Assembly (NCBI GenBank): GCA_028870115.1
Contig: JAGWQH010000024.1
Span: 1-47,501 of the forward strand
Length of the DNA stretch: 47,501 nucleotides
Reading direction: 5' to 3'
Origin: Candidatus Methylomirabilota bacterium
GTDB lineage: Bacteria > Methylomirabilota > Methylomirabilia > Methylomirabilales > Methylomirabilaceae
In this document: positions 32,619 to 40,888 of the stretch, piece by piece
Layout of the letters: each line of letters begins with the position of its first letter
Numbering within the stretch: the stretch's first letter is position 1
The notes under the pieces: model-generated
The model's input: only the letters and a program-made list of their open reading frames with translations
What the model was told of the DNA's origin: nothing
The model's database searches: none
Position numbers and translations under genes: made by a program

Positions 32619-33093
32619 GGGCTGCGCCTCGACCCAGCCAACCGGATGTCAGGGTCGTTCGCCCTTCCAGTTCTTTGTATACGTTAAAGAAGTGTTCGAT
32701 CTCTTTTAATACATGGGGCTCCACGTCGGCAAGGTCATCAATCCGCTGATAACGCGGGTCTCTGTGGGCTACGGCCAGGATCTTTTCATCGATCCCCTTG
32801 TCGTCGACCATGTCCAGCATCCCGACGGGGCGAGCTTCAACCAGGCAACCGGGGAATGTGGGCCGCGAGATCAGGATCAGGATGTCGAGCGGGTCGCCGT
32901 CCTGGCCGAGCGTACCCGGGATAAATCCGTAGTCGGCCGGATAATGCACCGGCGAGTACAGCACGCGGTCCAGCTTGAATACGCCCAGGTTGACGTCGTA
33001 CTCATACTTATTGCTCGATCCCGAGGGGATCTCCACAACCGTATTCACGATGGCCGGCGCCCCTTCGCCGATCGGTAAGCCCTTGTAATTCAT
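32587..33093 (-). CDS. ppa: Inorganic pyrophosphatase, family I
   Basis: A 168-residue soluble pyrophosphatase. Active-site motifs include IPSGSSNKYEYD, HYPADYGFIPGT and DGDPLDILILISRPT with the metal-binding aspartates, then DMVDDKGIDEKILAV. It hydrolyses pyrophosphate to phosphate in the cytoplasm. The ATG at 33093 has GGAGG upstream; the longer in-frame extension is not supported. The C-terminal codons overlap the MFS gene start. Confidence 0.94.
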   Translation of the reverse strand: MNYKGLPIGEGAPAIVNTVVEIPSGSSNKYEYDVNLGVFKLDRVLYSPVHYPADYGFIPGTLGQDGDPLDILILISRPTFPGCLVEARPVGMLDMVDDKGIDEKILAVAHRDPRYQRIDDLADVEPHVLKEIEHFFNVYKELEGRTTLTSGWLGRGAAHERIDTYRVR

Positions 33094-33121
33094 CGTTGCG
33101 CCCTCCTTTGAATTCGTTTCA

Positions 33122-33130
33122 TTATCGCAC
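33122..33130 (-). promoter_or_regulatory. ppa: Extended -10 promoter of ppa
   Basis: On the minus strand TGCGATAAT gives an extended -10 element (GATAAT at 33122-33127 read in reverse), about 30 bases upstream of the ppa start. A convincing -35 box is not seen, as is common with extended -10 promoters. Confidence 0.45.
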
Positions 33131-33503
33131 GGTGAGACTTGTCGCGAAAGCCAATTTGACGTTGCCGTGCGCCCGGATGAGAGAGTGGGGGAATGGGTGA
33201 CGTGTGAAAGTGTTCTGTTAAGTACTTGGAACCTTCCGCCCTTCCAGATGCTTCTGGTAATAGGGGAGTCAGGCGACGTGTGGTGGGAGATTCCTATCTC
33301 TAGTATACTAATACTCAAAAGCTATAAGTACTTATACGCTTGCATTTGGAAGATACAAACCCCCAAGATAGCACGCGGTCCATGACTGTTCCATCCAGTT
33401 CGGGCCAGCTTGTGTCTTCGATTCGATCCATTCGATCCATTCCACACGGTGCAATCGCAAGAGCGATTCTTGGGGGAGTCGGTCTGCTGGAACGAGTTCA
33501 AGA
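33131..33503. other. Divergent intergenic region, ppa to V4R-LuxR gene
   Basis: About 370 bases with no gene. It includes an AT-rich core around 33300-33345 (TAGTATACTAATACTCAAA...), the likely promoter area for the regulator, and a tandem ATTCGATCC repeat near 33420-33440. I could not pick a single convincing -35/-10 pair. Confidence 0.5.
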
Positions 33504-34304
33504 ATGAGAGACGGCAAGAAGCGTGTGATTCTGATGCCTAGTGTTCGCGGCAAGAACAGCCAGCGATCGATTTGTCCGCAGGCGCTACTGACCAGAGGGC
33601 TGGCGGGCGTGATCCATGCAGTCACAAGACAGATCCACCCTTCGGTTTTTCAAGACATCGTCCGCGGCGTAGGGGCGGAGCACGGCGGACTCGCAGCGTC
33701 CGAGTGGCGGCTGACGCATGGCACAGTAAGACTGTATGACAGCCATACCGGCGTTCAATGCCTGAAGGCGGTAGCGCAGCAGTGTGGGTGGAAGCTTCAG
33801 GTAGCGGTGGAGTCCGCTGACGTGCTGCGTATTACCATACTGGAGTGCCGGTACACGGAGCCGCGTGAATCCGGATGGTACCTGTGCGAGCTTGCTGCAG
33901 GGCTCTTTGCCGGGGTTGTGGCGGAGACGATCGGTTATGCAAAGGTCTCTGTCGGCCCATGTTCAGAGACGCCGCCGCTCGACTGCGCTTTTACGATCTA
34001 TCTCCGGGAGTCCGAGGAGCATCCGGAGATACCCGACATCGTCCATCCGTACATCGAAAAAAAGTCGGTCCTGTTTAAGGAAAGAGCACTGAACGGCGTC
34101 CTGGATGAGCGTCTGACGCCGTGCGAGTTGCAGGTCCTCCGGCTCATTGCTCAGGGTCTTTCCGACAAGCAGATCGCCGCATCCCTTCAACGATCCGTTC
34201 GGACCGTCGAGAACCATGCCGCGCGAATCCGCCAGAAACTTCGCATCGGCAGCCGTACCGGGCTGGTCCGATTTGCGTTTCGCACTCGTCTGATCGAGCT
34301 ATAA
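33504..34304 (+). CDS. V4R-type sensory domain - LuxR regulator (first paralogue)
   Basis: A 266-residue transcription factor. The middle shows a V4R-like ligand domain (WYLCELAAGLFAGVVAETIGYAKVSVGPCSETPPLDCAFTIYL). The C-terminus is a LuxR helix-turn-helix (LTPCELQVLRLIAQGLSDKQIAASLQRSVRTVENHAARIRQKL). It is a close paralogue of the protein at 37360-38139. Alignment to that paralogue would favour ATG 33534 as the start; neither start has a clear ribosome site. V4R domains bind small hydrophobic or metal-linked ligands through conserved cysteines. It probably regulates the adjacent signalling genes or respiratory genes (inference). Confidence 0.82.
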   Translation: MRDGKKRVILMPSVRGKNSQRSICPQALLTRGLAGVIHAVTRQIHPSVFQDIVRGVGAEHGGLAASEWRLTHGTVRLYDSHTGVQCLKAVAQQCGWKLQVAVESADVLRITILECRYTEPRESGWYLCELAAGLFAGVVAETIGYAKVSVGPCSETPPLDCAFTIYLRESEEHPEIPDIVHPYIEKKSVLFKERALNGVLDERLTPCELQVLRLIAQGLSDKQIAASLQRSVRTVENHAARIRQKLRIGSRTGLVRFAFRTRLIEL

Positions 34305-34583
34305 GGCCGCAGAGGGGGCTGTAGCCGCTCCGTGCGCAGTCCTGCTATATACCCCGCGCCTCTCCCATCACCCCACACGACCCCTCCTGTTACCGCCATC
34401 TTTGCGAGGCGAAACTGAAGCCATCGCACAGTCTTTCGGAACGTTCCTACGCATGGGTGCGCCGTATAAATAAGTAATTGCATACGCATTATAGGTGGTA
34501 GTACTCTTGCATTGGATTCAGAAATGTTATAGAAATAATAACGGGAGCATAGAATGTCAAGTAAACACGTGTGACAGCAGGCC

Positions 34584-36779
34584 ATGCGCGATCAAATCGA
34601 CACTCGTCAGCTCACATCGCAATTGCGGTGGATTCCACAAGCTGCAAGCGCGGGTGCGGTCGTAGTCGGCGGTCTGGTCCTGGTCGGCTGGTGGCTTGAC
34701 GTTGCTACCCTCAAGAGCCCGATGCTAGGGTTTCACGCCATAAAGGCAAATACGGCGCTCGCCTTCGTTCTGATCGGCCTCTCTCTCTGGTGGTCGCAAG
34801 CAGAGTTTACCAGTAGGTGGAAGCGGGGAGTCTCCCAGGTCTGCGCAGCGATCGTCGCCCTCGTCGGTCTGCTCACGCTCAGCGAATATCTATTTGGGTG
34901 GGATGTGGGGATCGACCAACTGATGGCCAAAGATCTCCAAGAGATCACTGAACCTTATCATGTGTCGGGCCGGATGGCGTTTGTGAGTGGGCTGAACTTT
35001 CTTCTGCTCGGCAGCGCCCTTCTGCTGCTGGAAGTCGAGACACGCCGCAGCTATCAGTACGCTCCGGTCCTTGCGGTTGTGGCGGCCGCATCCGCTGTCT
35101 TGAGCCTTGTGGCGTACCTCTACGGCGGGGCCGCGGTGCATCAGGTCTATCCTCGGGAAACAGTCGCTCCCCACACGGCCCTGCTGTTCCTCGTGCTTGC
35201 CGTCGGCATCCTGTTCGCTCGATCGCAGCATGGGATCGTGAGTTTCGTAATGAGCGATACTGCCGCTGCCTCCGCCGCGCGGCGCCTGATGCTCATCGTG
35301 ATCGTGCTCTCGGTTTTCCTCGGCTGGATGAGACTCATGGGCGAACGGCTGAACCTCTTCGGCACGGAGTTCGGGCTGGCGCTCATCGTGGTGTTCGGTA
35401 TCCTCGGGTTGACAGGGAGCATCTACTGGCAGGCGAAGTCGCTGATGCGGGCGGAACTGTATCAGCGCGGGATCAATGAGATGTCCGCGGTGTTGGGGCG
35501 GTCGCTGCAGCTTGAGGAGATCTATCCCGCCTTTGCCGAGGCGGTCAAGGCGGTCCTTCCCTACCATCGGATCTCTGTCGTGGTGCCGGATGGGGAGTCG
35601 CTGGTCGCAGTGCTCTCGGTCGCCGAGTCGCCCCTGCAAGCCTATCAGCGAAAGGTGTGGCGTCGGCGGTCGGATACCGCCGTCGAGTGGGTCATCGCCC
35701 ACAAAACCCCTCGTCTGATCCGGGACCTGACGCGGGAGCAAGGTTTTGCCGATGAAGCGTTCGTCGCGCAGGAGGGGGTGCGCGCGACCCTGATACTGCC
35801 CCTTGTCGCGGGGGGCGAGACGGTAGGAGTCTTCGTGATAGACAGCCGGACTCCGGGTGTGTATTCAGAAGGCCACGAGGATCTGGTGGGCCTCATTGGG
35901 AAGCAGCTTGCGCTCGCCATCCAAAATGCCAACCTCTACGCTCAGGTCAAGCGCCACGCCGTAGAGCTGCAGCAGCAGGTCGATGAGCGGACGCAGCAAC
36001 TCCAGGAGGCCACTCGCCGGGCAGAGGAAGCCTCCCGCCACAAGTCTGTCTTCCTGGCCAACATGTCCCACGAACTGCGGACGCCCCTGAACGCGATCCT
36101 CGGTTTTTCCGACCTGCTGCGCGACCAGGCCTTTGGGTCGCTCTCCGCTAAGCAGGCTCGCTACGCGCACCATATCCACACCAGCGGCCGCCACCTGCTG
36201 ACCCTGATTAACGACCTACTGGATCTGTCCAAAGTCGAGGCGGGTAAACTGACCCTGCGTCCCGAGCCCTTTGCCCTCTCTGAAGCGCTGACCGCCGCGC
36301 TGCAAGAGATCCACCCCCTAGCCGACCCGAAACGGCTTACCCTGACGCTGGACACCGACACGGTGCCGGCCGTCCTCACCGCCGACCCGATCCGCTTCAA
36401 GCAGATCGTCTACAACCTGTTGTCGAATGCTGTCAAGTTCACCCCAGAGGACGGTCGGATCACGGTCACTGTACGGATTGTGTCAGACGCCGGGCATCAG
36501 GAGGCAGGAGGTGGGTGTGAGTTCGTCGAAATTGCCGTGACCGACACCGGGATTGGGATCGCGGCGGAGGATCTCCCCAAGCTCTTCGGGCGCTTCAGCC
36601 AGCTCGAGACGACCAAGCAGTCCCAGGGGAGCGGCTTGGGCCTCGCGCTCACCCGGCAGTTGGTCGAACTGCACGGGGGGACGATCACGGCCGCATCCGC
36701 CGGCCCAAGCCAGGGAAGCCGTTTTACGGTGCGGCTTCCGATGGCGCCGGCCGCGAGTTCGGAGCCAAGAGCGCGATGA
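34584..36779 (+). CDS. Membrane sensor histidine kinase (multi-span, GAF, HisKA, HATPase)
   Basis: A 731-residue kinase. Residues 1 to about 290 hold about eight membrane spans of a MASE-like sensor. Residues about 300-450 form a GAF domain (LVAGGETVGVFVIDSRTPGVYSEGHEDLVG). A short coiled coil leads into HisKA with the phospho-acceptor in FLANMSHELRTPLNAILGFS. The HATPase_c domain has N (NLLSNAVKFTPEDG), G1 (VTDTGIGI) and G2 (GSGLGLALTRQL) boxes. The stop overlaps the next start (ATGA), so it is co-translated with the receiver protein. Confidence 0.92.
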   Translation: MRDQIDTRQLTSQLRWIPQAASAGAVVVGGLVLVGWWLDVATLKSPMLGFHAIKANTALAFVLIGLSLWWSQAEFTSRWKRGVSQVCAAIVALVGLLTLSEYLFGWDVGIDQLMAKDLQEITEPYHVSGRMAFVSGLNFLLLGSALLLLEVETRRSYQYAPVLAVVAAASAVLSLVAYLYGGAAVHQVYPRETVAPHTALLFLVLAVGILFARSQHGIVSFVMSDTAAASAARRLMLIVIVLSVFLGWMRLMGERLNLFGTEFGLALIVVFGILGLTGSIYWQAKSLMRAELYQRGINEMSAVLGRSLQLEEIYPAFAEAVKAVLPYHRISVVVPDGESLVAVLSVAESPLQAYQRKVWRRRSDTAVEWVIAHKTPRLIRDLTREQGFADEAFVAQEGVRATLILPLVAGGETVGVFVIDSRTPGVYSEGHEDLVGLIGKQLALAIQNANLYAQVKRHAVELQQQVDERTQQLQEATRRAEEASRHKSVFLANMSHELRTPLNAILGFSDLLRDQAFGSLSAKQARYAHHIHTSGRHLLTLINDLLDLSKVEAGKLTLRPEPFALSEALTAALQEIHPLADPKRLTLTLDTDTVPAVLTADPIRFKQIVYNLLSNAVKFTPEDGRITVTVRIVSDAGHQEAGGGCEFVEIAVTDTGIGIAAEDLPKLFGRFSQLETTKQSQGSGLGLALTRQLVELHGGTITAASAGPSQGSRFTVRLPMAPAASSEPRAR

Positions 36780-37147
36780 CACAGGCAGTGATTCTGATCG
36801 TGGAAGATAATCCGCTCGGCCGGGAGCTGGCGAAGGAGATTCTCGACGCGGCGGGGTATACCGTCCTGTCGGCAGAGGATGGCGTCGGCCTATTGGAACG
36901 GGTCACGCGTGAGCGGCCGGATCTCATTCTTATGGACCTGCAACTCCCCGATATCGACGGCTTCTCGCTCATCCGCGACCTCAAGGCGCATGACGAGACC
37001 CGCCAGATTCCGGTCGTCGTCACAACCGCGTATTCTCATCCGGAGGCGCAAGCCAAGGCGATCGAGACCGGCTGTGCCGCCTACCTCACCAAACCCCTCG
37101 ATTCCCACGTCCTGCTGAGGACCGTCGCGGACGTACTCGCGCGCTGA
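36776..37147 (+). CDS. Stand-alone response regulator (receiver domain)
   Basis: A 123-residue CheY-like receiver without output domain. The acidic pocket and phospho-acceptor are visible (IVEDNPLGRELA; LILMDLQLPDIDG), with the conserved T/A (VVTTAYSHPEAQ) and lysine (YLTKPLDSHVLL). It probably accepts phosphate from the upstream kinase and passes it on by protein interaction, as DivK-like proteins do. Its target is unknown; the LuxR paralogue lies next. Confidence 0.93.
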   Translation: MTQAVILIVEDNPLGRELAKEILDAAGYTVLSAEDGVGLLERVTRERPDLILMDLQLPDIDGFSLIRDLKAHDETRQIPVVVTTAYSHPEAQAKAIETGCAAYLTKPLDSHVLLRTVADVLAR

Positions 37148-37183
37148 GTTGCGTATATTCTGATTGACCGGCTCAAATCCTTG

Positions 37184-37217
37184 AAGGGGAATGGCCGTTT
37201 GCTCATCGCCCCCTTTT
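37184..37217 (+). terminator. Possible rho-independent terminator after the receiver gene
   Basis: AAGGGG (37184-37189) pairs with CCCCTT (37210-37215) and a short T-run follows. The loop is long (20 bases), so it is weak. It lies between the receiver gene and the second LuxR gene. Confidence 0.4.
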
Positions 37218-37359
37218 GTTCTGGGAGACTGAGGCTGGCGTACCGACAGTTATTGCCATATATTACAACATTGTGGTAGTTTACGAACCAACATAGATCT
37301 TGTCATATGGTGCTGTATATTTCTTTGGCAGGTGCAAAGATAGGTCAGGTGAGCGTAGC

Positions 37360-38139
37360 GTGGCGCGTGGTGGTCGTAACACGGGCGGCCAGCAACCGAT
37401 CCCTCGGCAGACATTGCTGATGAAGGCGCTGATCGGGCTGATCCAAGCCGCCGAGAGGCAACTCGCCCCTTCGGCGCTTCAAGCGATGGTTCGGGAGGTC
37501 GGGGCGCAGTTGGGCCGGCAGGCGGTGTCCGAGTACTCTTTGACGCGCAACGGGGGTGAACGGCTCGCCGGTTATACCTGGGCCGAGTGTCTGAAGGAGA
37601 TCGGGGAGCAGTTCGGGTGGACGCTTGAGGTCTCGGTCGAGTCGGGGGGCGTGATTCGCGTCACCGTGCTGGACTGCCGGATTGCGGAGCGGGATGAATC
37701 CGGATCGTATCTGTGCGAGCTAGGCTCCGGACTCTTTGGCGGGGTCATGGCGGAGGCGTTTGGCGACGTCAAGGTCTGCGTGAGCGGATGCTCGGAGACG
37801 CTGCCGCGCAATTGCGTCTTTGCGATCTACTACCGCACGTCCGAGGAGAGCATGGCGGCATTCGGGGTCGTCTATCAGCGTATAACCGATCAACCGGCGG
37901 CCCAGCGTGCCGAGGGGCTAGTGGAGAGGAAACTAGGCGTGCGCCTGACATCCCGCGAGGCGCAGATTCTCCAGCATATCGCGCTCGGTTTATCCGACAA
38001 GGAGATCGCTGAGAGCCTCGGACTGTCCGTTCGGACCGTCGAGAACCACGCTGCGCGAATCCGCAAGAAGCTCAACATCGGTAACCGCGTCGCGCTGGTC
38101 CGGTTTGCGCTTCGCACCGGTCTGGCCGATCTGTCCTAG
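37360..38139 (+). CDS. V4R-type sensory domain - LuxR regulator (second paralogue)
   Basis: A 259-residue protein closely similar throughout to the regulator at 33504-34304: V4R-like region SYLCELGSGLFGGVMAEAFG followed by DVKVCVSGCSETLPRNCVFA, and LuxR helix-turn-helix (LTSREAQILQHIALGLSDKEIAESLGLSVRTVENHAARI). I chose GTG 37360 because AGGTGAG precedes it and it aligns with an internal ATG of the paralogue; TTG 37300 is a longer alternative. The two paralogues bracket the kinase/receiver pair, indicating a local duplication. Confidence 0.82.
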   Translation: MARGGRNTGGQQPIPRQTLLMKALIGLIQAAERQLAPSALQAMVREVGAQLGRQAVSEYSLTRNGGERLAGYTWAECLKEIGEQFGWTLEVSVESGGVIRVTVLDCRIAERDESGSYLCELGSGLFGGVMAEAFGDVKVCVSGCSETLPRNCVFAIYYRTSEESMAAFGVVYQRITDQPAAQRAEGLVERKLGVRLTSREAQILQHIALGLSDKEIAESLGLSVRTVENHAARIRKKLNIGNRVALVRFALRTGLADLS

Positions 38140-38203
38140 CGCAGCGGATTCGACCCTTCGTGTTGATTGTCGTCTTGATGTACCCGCCTCTTTTGCCTAA
38201 AGA

Positions 38204-38232
38204 TTGCCTTTCAGACGGCCTTCGTGTATGAT
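38204..38232 (+). promoter_or_regulatory. Sigma-70 promoter of the radical SAM-RNase G operon
   Basis: TTGCCT (38204-38209) and TATGAT (38227-38232) are separated by 17 bases. The predicted start is near 38239, 37 bases before the GTG start codon, with AAGGAGAGG as ribosome site. Confidence 0.65.
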
Positions 38233-38275
38233 CTTTCCGACGATGTGAGTCGCACGAGAACAAGGAGAGGCACTG

Positions 38276-40888
38276 GTGCGTAGCTTCCGACAAGCGATAG
38301 CGGACGAGATTCTTCCCGGGGTCAGCAAGCCGTCTCGCTATATCGGAATGGAGTGGAACGCCGTCAAGAAAGACCCAGCCACGACACCCGTCAGGGTTGC
38401 GCTCGCCTTCCCCGATACCTACGAAATCGGCATGTCCCATGTCGGCCTGAAGATCCTGTACCAGATTCTCAACCGGCGGCCGGAGTTTATGGCCGAACGG
38501 GTCTATGCGCCCTGGACCGATGCGGACGCGCTGCTGCGGCAGCGGCGGATTCCCCTGTGTACCCTTGAATCCGGTTACAGCCTGGCCGATTTCGACCTGA
38601 TCGGCTTCACGCTGCAGTACGAACTGTCGTACACCACCATCCTGAACATGCTGGACCTGGGCGGCGTCCCCCTGAAGAGCGGCGACCGGCGGGAGGGCGA
38701 CCCGTTTGTGATCGCGGGCGGGTCGGTCGGATTCAATCCCGAGCCGATTGCGGAGTTTATCGACCTGTTCGTCCTGGGCGACGGCGAGGAGGCCATCCTT
38801 GATGTCTGCGAGGCGACGGCCGCGTGGAAGGCCTCGGGCGGTCGGCGTGACGCGCTCCTTGAGGCATGGGCTGGGATTTCCGGCTGCTACGTCCCGGCGC
38901 TCCATCAGGGCGAGACCATCCGCAAGCGGACGGCGATCCATCTGAGCGGGATCGACTACGGCGCCTTTCCGGTCCCTTTCATGGAGATCGTCCACGACCG
39001 CGTCAGTATCGAGGTGATGCGGGGCTGCACCCAGGGGTGCCGGTTCTGCCAGGCGGGGTATCTGTATCGGCCGCTCCGGGAACGATCGAGCGAGGAGATT
39101 CAGCAATTGGCCTTACAGGCGGTCCGGGAAACAGGATACGAAGAGGTCTCGCTCGCGTCGTTGAGCATCGCCGATCTGACGGTCCTGCCCGATGTGGTGC
39201 CTTCACTGATGGATCAGCTCCTGCCGGACAAGATCTCGCTGTCGCTTCCCTCCCTTCGGGTTGAAACCCTGAATCGGTTTCCGCAGGTGGCTGAGGAGAT
39301 CAGTCGGGTTCGGAAGACCGGCTTCACCATCGCGCCGGAGGCCGGCAGCGCGCGGCTTCGAAAGGTGATCAACAAGGAAGGATTCGATGAGGAGCAGATC
39401 TATACGGCCGTTCGGAACGCCGCCAGGTCAGGGTGGGAGTCGGTTAAGTTTTACTTTATCATCGGACTGCCGACGGAGACGCAGGAGGACCTGGACGAGA
39501 TCGTACGCATCACGCGGGAATCGGCGCGGATCGCGCGGGCCGAGTCGGCAAGAGGCTTTGGATTGACGGTCAGCACCTCCTCGTTCGTCCCGAAGCCGCA
39601 TACGCCCTTCCAGTGGTGCGCCCAGGAACCGATGGAGATGCTCAAGGACAAGCAGGACTACCTGAGACGAAAGCTGCGGGAGATCAGGGTCTCGTATAAG
39701 TGGCATAACGTCCAGTCCTCGTTTCTGGAGGCGGTCTTCTCACTGGGCGACCGTTCGCTTGGACGCGTCATTCAGCGTGGCTATGAGCTGGGGTGCCGGC
39801 TTGACGGCTGGACCGAACATCTGAAGTTTGACCGGTGGATGCAGGCCTTTGACGAGACGGGGATCGATCCGAAGGTATTTGCGAATCGACCGCGTAACGT
39901 GGATGAGCCGATGCCGTGGGATCATATCGACTCCGGGGTCGACAAGTCGTTCCTGCAGCGGGAGTACAAGAAGGCCATGGAGGTTCGCGGGACGCCCGAT
40001 TGCCATACATCCACCTGCACCGCCTGCGGCGAGATCTGCATGCCCAACTGGCCGACCTGGGCGGCGCAGGTCGGAATGGACGTCCGAAGTGCAAAATCCC
40101 CCCACGGGGGGATTTTGGAGCCAGAGTGCGTTAGTCCTGCTGCCGAACCAAACCCCCAACCCCCAACCCCCAACCCCCAAAGCGAAGCGCCCGTACAGCG
40201 CATCCGGTTTATTTTTCAGAAGATTGGTGTGCTCCGGTTTCTCTCGCACCTGGAGTTGATGAGGGCGCTGAGCCGGGCGCTGCGGCGGGCCGGCATCGCC
40301 GTGGCGTACTCGCAGGGGTTCAACCCTCAGCCGAAGTTGTCGCTCGCGCTCGCGCTGCCTGTGGGGGTCGAGGGGCGGCAGGAGTTGGCGGACATCGAAC
40401 TTCGTGCGGCCATGGCCCCTGAGGAGTTGGTGGCGCAGGTCAACCGTTGCCTCGCTGCCGAACTTCAATGGCTTCGGGCGTGGGAAGTCCCGTTGACGGC
40501 GCCATCGCTGACGGCGTTGGTGCGGGAGACCGTCTATCGCGTCTCATTGCCGCTGAACGGCTTGGCGGAACAGATCGGCGAGCGGCTCGGCACTCAGGCG
40601 CTGTGCGACGAGTGGCTGGACCGGCCCGGCATTCCAGTGACCGTGGAGCGGAAGGAGGGGCGGAGAGAGGTCGATGCCCGTCCGCAGATCCTGGGGTTGA
40701 CGGCCGAGCGGCAGGAGGAAGGGACGCTCTGTTGGGACCTTCGTTTGAGGACAGGACAGGGCATTGGCGTGCGGCCACAGGCGATTATGACCAGCTTGCT
40801 GCAAGAGACGCTTCATGGAGAGTACGAGCGGTGGGACGCGAAGCTGCGCGTGGCGAGAACAGCCCTGATCCTGGACGGCGACCAATGA
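38276..40888 (+). CDS. B12-binding radical SAM protein fused to DUF2344 domain
   Basis: An 870-residue fusion of a TIGR03960-type B12-binding radical SAM protein and a TIGR03936/DUF2344 protein. The radical SAM cluster motif is MRGCTQGCRFCQAGYLYRP (about residues 246-264). A cysteine-rich segment (CHTSTCTACGEICMPNW) closes the first part at about residue 590. The DUF2344 part begins near RIRFIFQKIGVLRFLSHLEL (about 643). The family normally precedes ribonuclease G/E and ribosomal protein genes and is suspected to modify RNA or the translation apparatus; the reaction is not established. Between the halves is an odd low-complexity linker (see 40093-40178). GTG start with AAGGAGAGG. Confidence 0.9.
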   Translation: MRSFRQAIADEILPGVSKPSRYIGMEWNAVKKDPATTPVRVALAFPDTYEIGMSHVGLKILYQILNRRPEFMAERVYAPWTDADALLRQRRIPLCTLESGYSLADFDLIGFTLQYELSYTTILNMLDLGGVPLKSGDRREGDPFVIAGGSVGFNPEPIAEFIDLFVLGDGEEAILDVCEATAAWKASGGRRDALLEAWAGISGCYVPALHQGETIRKRTAIHLSGIDYGAFPVPFMEIVHDRVSIEVMRGCTQGCRFCQAGYLYRPLRERSSEEIQQLALQAVRETGYEEVSLASLSIADLTVLPDVVPSLMDQLLPDKISLSLPSLRVETLNRFPQVAEEISRVRKTGFTIAPEAGSARLRKVINKEGFDEEQIYTAVRNAARSGWESVKFYFIIGLPTETQEDLDEIVRITRESARIARAESARGFGLTVSTSSFVPKPHTPFQWCAQEPMEMLKDKQDYLRRKLREIRVSYKWHNVQSSFLEAVFSLGDRSLGRVIQRGYELGCRLDGWTEHLKFDRWMQAFDETGIDPKVFANRPRNVDEPMPWDHIDSGVDKSFLQREYKKAMEVRGTPDCHTSTCTACGEICMPNWPTWAAQVGMDVRSAKSPHGGILEPECVSPAAEPNPQPPTPNPQSEAPVQRIRFIFQKIGVLRFLSHLELMRALSRALRRAGIAVAYSQGFNPQPKLSLALALPVGVEGRQELADIELRAAMAPEELVAQVNRCLAAELQWLRAWEVPLTAPSLTALVRETVYRVSLPLNGLAEQIGERLGTQALCDEWLDRPGIPVTVERKEGRREVDARPQILGLTAERQEEGTLCWDLRLRTGQGIGVRPQAIMTSLLQETLHGEYERWDAKLRVARTALILDGDQ
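40093..40116. repeat. Perfect hairpin inside the radical SAM-DUF2344 linker
   Basis: AAAATCCCCCC-AC-GGGGGGATTTT is an 11-bp inverted repeat with a 2-base centre, read in frame through the coding sequence. It looks like an inserted palindromic repeat or an old intergenic terminator absorbed by the fusion. Confidence 0.8.
40153..40178 (-). repeat. Four-tract C5/G5 tandem repeat (G-quadruplex motif on minus strand)
   Basis: Four CCCCC tracts separated by AA (40153-40178) encode the NPQPPTPNPQ-like linker. The minus (template) strand is four G5 runs with TT loops, a textbook G-quadruplex pattern. Tract number is likely to vary by slippage. Confidence 0.85.

Noticed and set aside
33410-33445. Tandem ATTCGATCC units near the first LuxR gene as an operator array
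   Set aside because: Only two and a half copies and no counterpart upstream of the paralogous LuxR gene.
40093-40116. Hairpin read as a rho-independent terminator
   Set aside because: It lies inside a continuous coding frame and the following TTTT is part of the stem, not a free U-run.
40153-40178. Tandem repeat considered as a CRISPR or telomere-like array
   Set aside because: Units are only 7 bases with no spacers and they encode an in-frame linker.
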